Shown here piece by piece: positions 62,977-64,000 of a DNA stretch of 64,000 nt. This DNA is from Herbiconiux sp. GTDB lineage: Bacteria; Actinomycetota; Actinomycetes; Actinomycetales; Microbacteriaceae. Both the position numbers and the translations under genes were made by a program. A model generated the notes under the pieces. It was given only the letters and a program-made list of their open reading frames with translations, ran no database searches and had not been told where the DNA came from. Position 1 is the first letter of the stretch; every line of letters begins with the position of its first letter. The stretch is from contig NZ_JAHFUW010000009.1 in NCBI RefSeq assembly GCF_023264855.1, positions 1-64,000 of the forward strand, in the 5' to 3' direction.

Positions 62977-63939
62977 GTGAGCACATCGGGCGGCACCAGG
63001 GCCATCATCGCGGCATTGCTGGCGAACGTGGGTATCGCGGTGGCGAAGTTCGTGGCGTTCTTCCTCTCCGGTTCCTCCTCGATGCTCGCCGAGGGCGTGC
63101 ACTCGCTCGCCGACTCCGGCAACCAGTTGCTGCTGCTCCTGGGCGGTCGCAAGGCGAAGAAGAAGGCCGACAAGGAGCATCCGTTCGGCTACGGCCGCGA
63201 GCGCTACGTGTACGCCTTCGTGGTGTCGATCATCCTGTTCTCGGTCGGTGGCGTGTTCGCCATCTACGAGGGCATCGAGAAGGTCAGCAACCCGCACGAG
63301 ATCGAGCTGCCGTGGATCCCGATCGCCGTGCTGGTGATCGCGATCGGGCTCGAGAGCTTCTCGCTGCGCACCGCGATCAAGGAGTCGAACCATACCCGCG
63401 GCAAGCAGAGCTGGGTGCAGTTCATCCGCCGGGCCAAGGCGCCCGAGCTGCCCGTGGTGCTGCTCGAAGACACCGCGGCCCTCACCGGCCTCGCCTTCGC
63501 GCTGGTGGGCGTGAGCCTGTCGGTGGTCACGGGTGACGGCATCTGGGACGGCATCGGAACCCTGTTCATCGGCGCCCTGCTCGTGGTGGTCGCCGTGATC
63601 CTCGGCATCGAGACGAAGAGCCTGCTGGTGGGCGAGGGCGCCAACGACGCGGATGCCGCGGCGATCGTCGCGGCGATCGAGGGCACCCCCAAGGTCGACC
63701 GCCTGATCCACATCAAGACGCTCTACCTCGGGCCCGACGAGCTGTTGGTCGGCGCGAAGATCGCCCTGTCGCCCGACTCGGAGCTGCGCGATGTCGCCGC
63801 CACGATCGACGAGACGGAGGCGAACATCCGGGCCGCCGTTCCGCTGGCCCGGGTGATCTACCTCGAGCCCGACGTGTACGTGCCTCCGGTCGATGTCGAG
63901 CTCAACACCTCCGCCATCATCATCAAGAGCGCGGACTGA
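62977..63939 (+). CDS. Cation diffusion facilitator (CDF) metal exporter
   Basis: A 320-residue membrane transporter with five to six helices and a cytoplasmic C-terminal domain. The metal site is seen in EGVHSLADSGNQ and in LLEDTAALTG. HPFGYGRERYVYAF marks the CDF family. Likely substrates are Zn, Mn or Fe; I cannot tell which. The GTG at 62977 has GGAGGAG nine bases upstream; ATG 62950 is an alternative. Confidence 0.88.
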   Translation: MSTSGGTRAIIAALLANVGIAVAKFVAFFLSGSSSMLAEGVHSLADSGNQLLLLLGGRKAKKKADKEHPFGYGRERYVYAFVVSIILFSVGGVFAIYEGIEKVSNPHEIELPWIPIAVLVIAIGLESFSLRTAIKESNHTRGKQSWVQFIRRAKAPELPVVLLEDTAALTGLAFALVGVSLSVVTGDGIWDGIGTLFIGALLVVVAVILGIETKSLLVGEGANDADAAAIVAAIEGTPKVDRLIHIKTLYLGPDELLVGAKIALSPDSELRDVAATIDETEANIRAAVPLARVIYLEPDVYVPPVDVELNTSAIIIKSAD

Positions 63940-63952
63940 CGGGCGGCGGGTG

Positions 63953-64000
63953 ATGAGCGCGGAGGCGAGCCCGACCGCCGTCGTGGTGCGGCACGAGCCG
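63953..64000 (+). CDS. Start of a gene cut by the window edge
   Basis: An ATG at 63953, 13 bases after the CDF stop and with GGCGGCGGG upstream, opens a frame reading MSAEASPTAVVVRHEP to the end. Too short to identify. GTG 63950 is an alternative start. Confidence 0.4.
   Translation, partial: MSAEASPTAVVVRHEP

Overview
This window looks like a chromosomal segment of a high-GC Gram-positive actinobacterium, most likely Microbacteriaceae. The reasons are very GC-rich codon use, frequent GTG starts, a menaquinone (men) gene set, an archaeal-type aspartyl-tRNA synthetase without the bacterial insertion domain, an LAXTG surface protein, and a proC / small HTH / bS22 neighbourhood like that of mycobacteria. 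The species cannot be fixed from the sequence alone. I see no rRNA, tRNA, insertion sequence, prophage or CRISPR array. No stretch longer than about 300 bases lacks a gene.

Layout. 1-11222: a carbohydrate locus. A surface-anchored glycosidase-like protein (left end cut off) diverges from a LacI regulator, which leads a run of sugar-binding lipoprotein, two permeases, a GH130 enzyme and a GH2 beta-mannosidase. 11232-13780: an ABC-2 exporter pair. 13831-17589: methionine-salvage genes mtnA-mtnK-mtnC-mtnB. 17664-20863: a DUF2510 membrane protein and a secreted beta-propeller / cell-wall-binding protein broken by an in-frame TAG. 20853-23554: HAD hydrolase, GH114 lipoprotein and prolyl iminopeptidase. 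23661-27580: an ABC transporter, sensor kinase and response regulator in one overlapping operon. 27765-36187: flavin monooxygenase, acyl-CoA oxidase, MFS exporter with divergent HxlR regulator, acyltransferase, and a DUF3105-DUF305 pair. 36234-45322: RecQ and the menaquinone genes menD, menA, menE, menB and menC. 45464-50312: the cytochrome c biogenesis set ccsB-resB-ccdA-tlpA plus a histidine phosphatase. 50463-55706: a methylmalonate-semialdehyde dehydrogenase, a PucR regulator, an omega-aminotransferase and a cupin, probably for beta-amino-acid or pyrimidine/purine-derived amine breakdown. 55729-64000: aspS, small metabolic proteins, bS22 and its HTH partner, ArsR, the TrkH-TrkA potassium system, proC and a CDF metal exporter.

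Expression architecture. At least fifteen genes have a TAnnnT -10 element ending 6-8 bases before the ATG/GTG, so they are predicted to be leaderless; this also fixes several starts. Operons are tightly packed, with ATGA, GTGA, TTGA and TGATG overlaps. One overlap (sensor kinase, 25806) seems to use a CTG start with a good ribosome-binding site.

Most unusual features: six long imperfect inverted repeats (arms about 18-33 nt) at gene ends with no shared sequence; a 14-codon mini-ORF that bridges menB and menE through two TGATG junctions and carries a 19-bp duplication of the menE start; tandem 17-20 bp repeats at the 3' ends of three genes that copy or adjoin the stop codon; and the in-frame amber codon in the cell-wall-binding protein. 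I found no clear new defence or biosynthetic system. The best candidates for something undescribed are the long gene-end hairpins and the mannoside locus with its dockerin-bearing, LAXTG-anchored enzyme.
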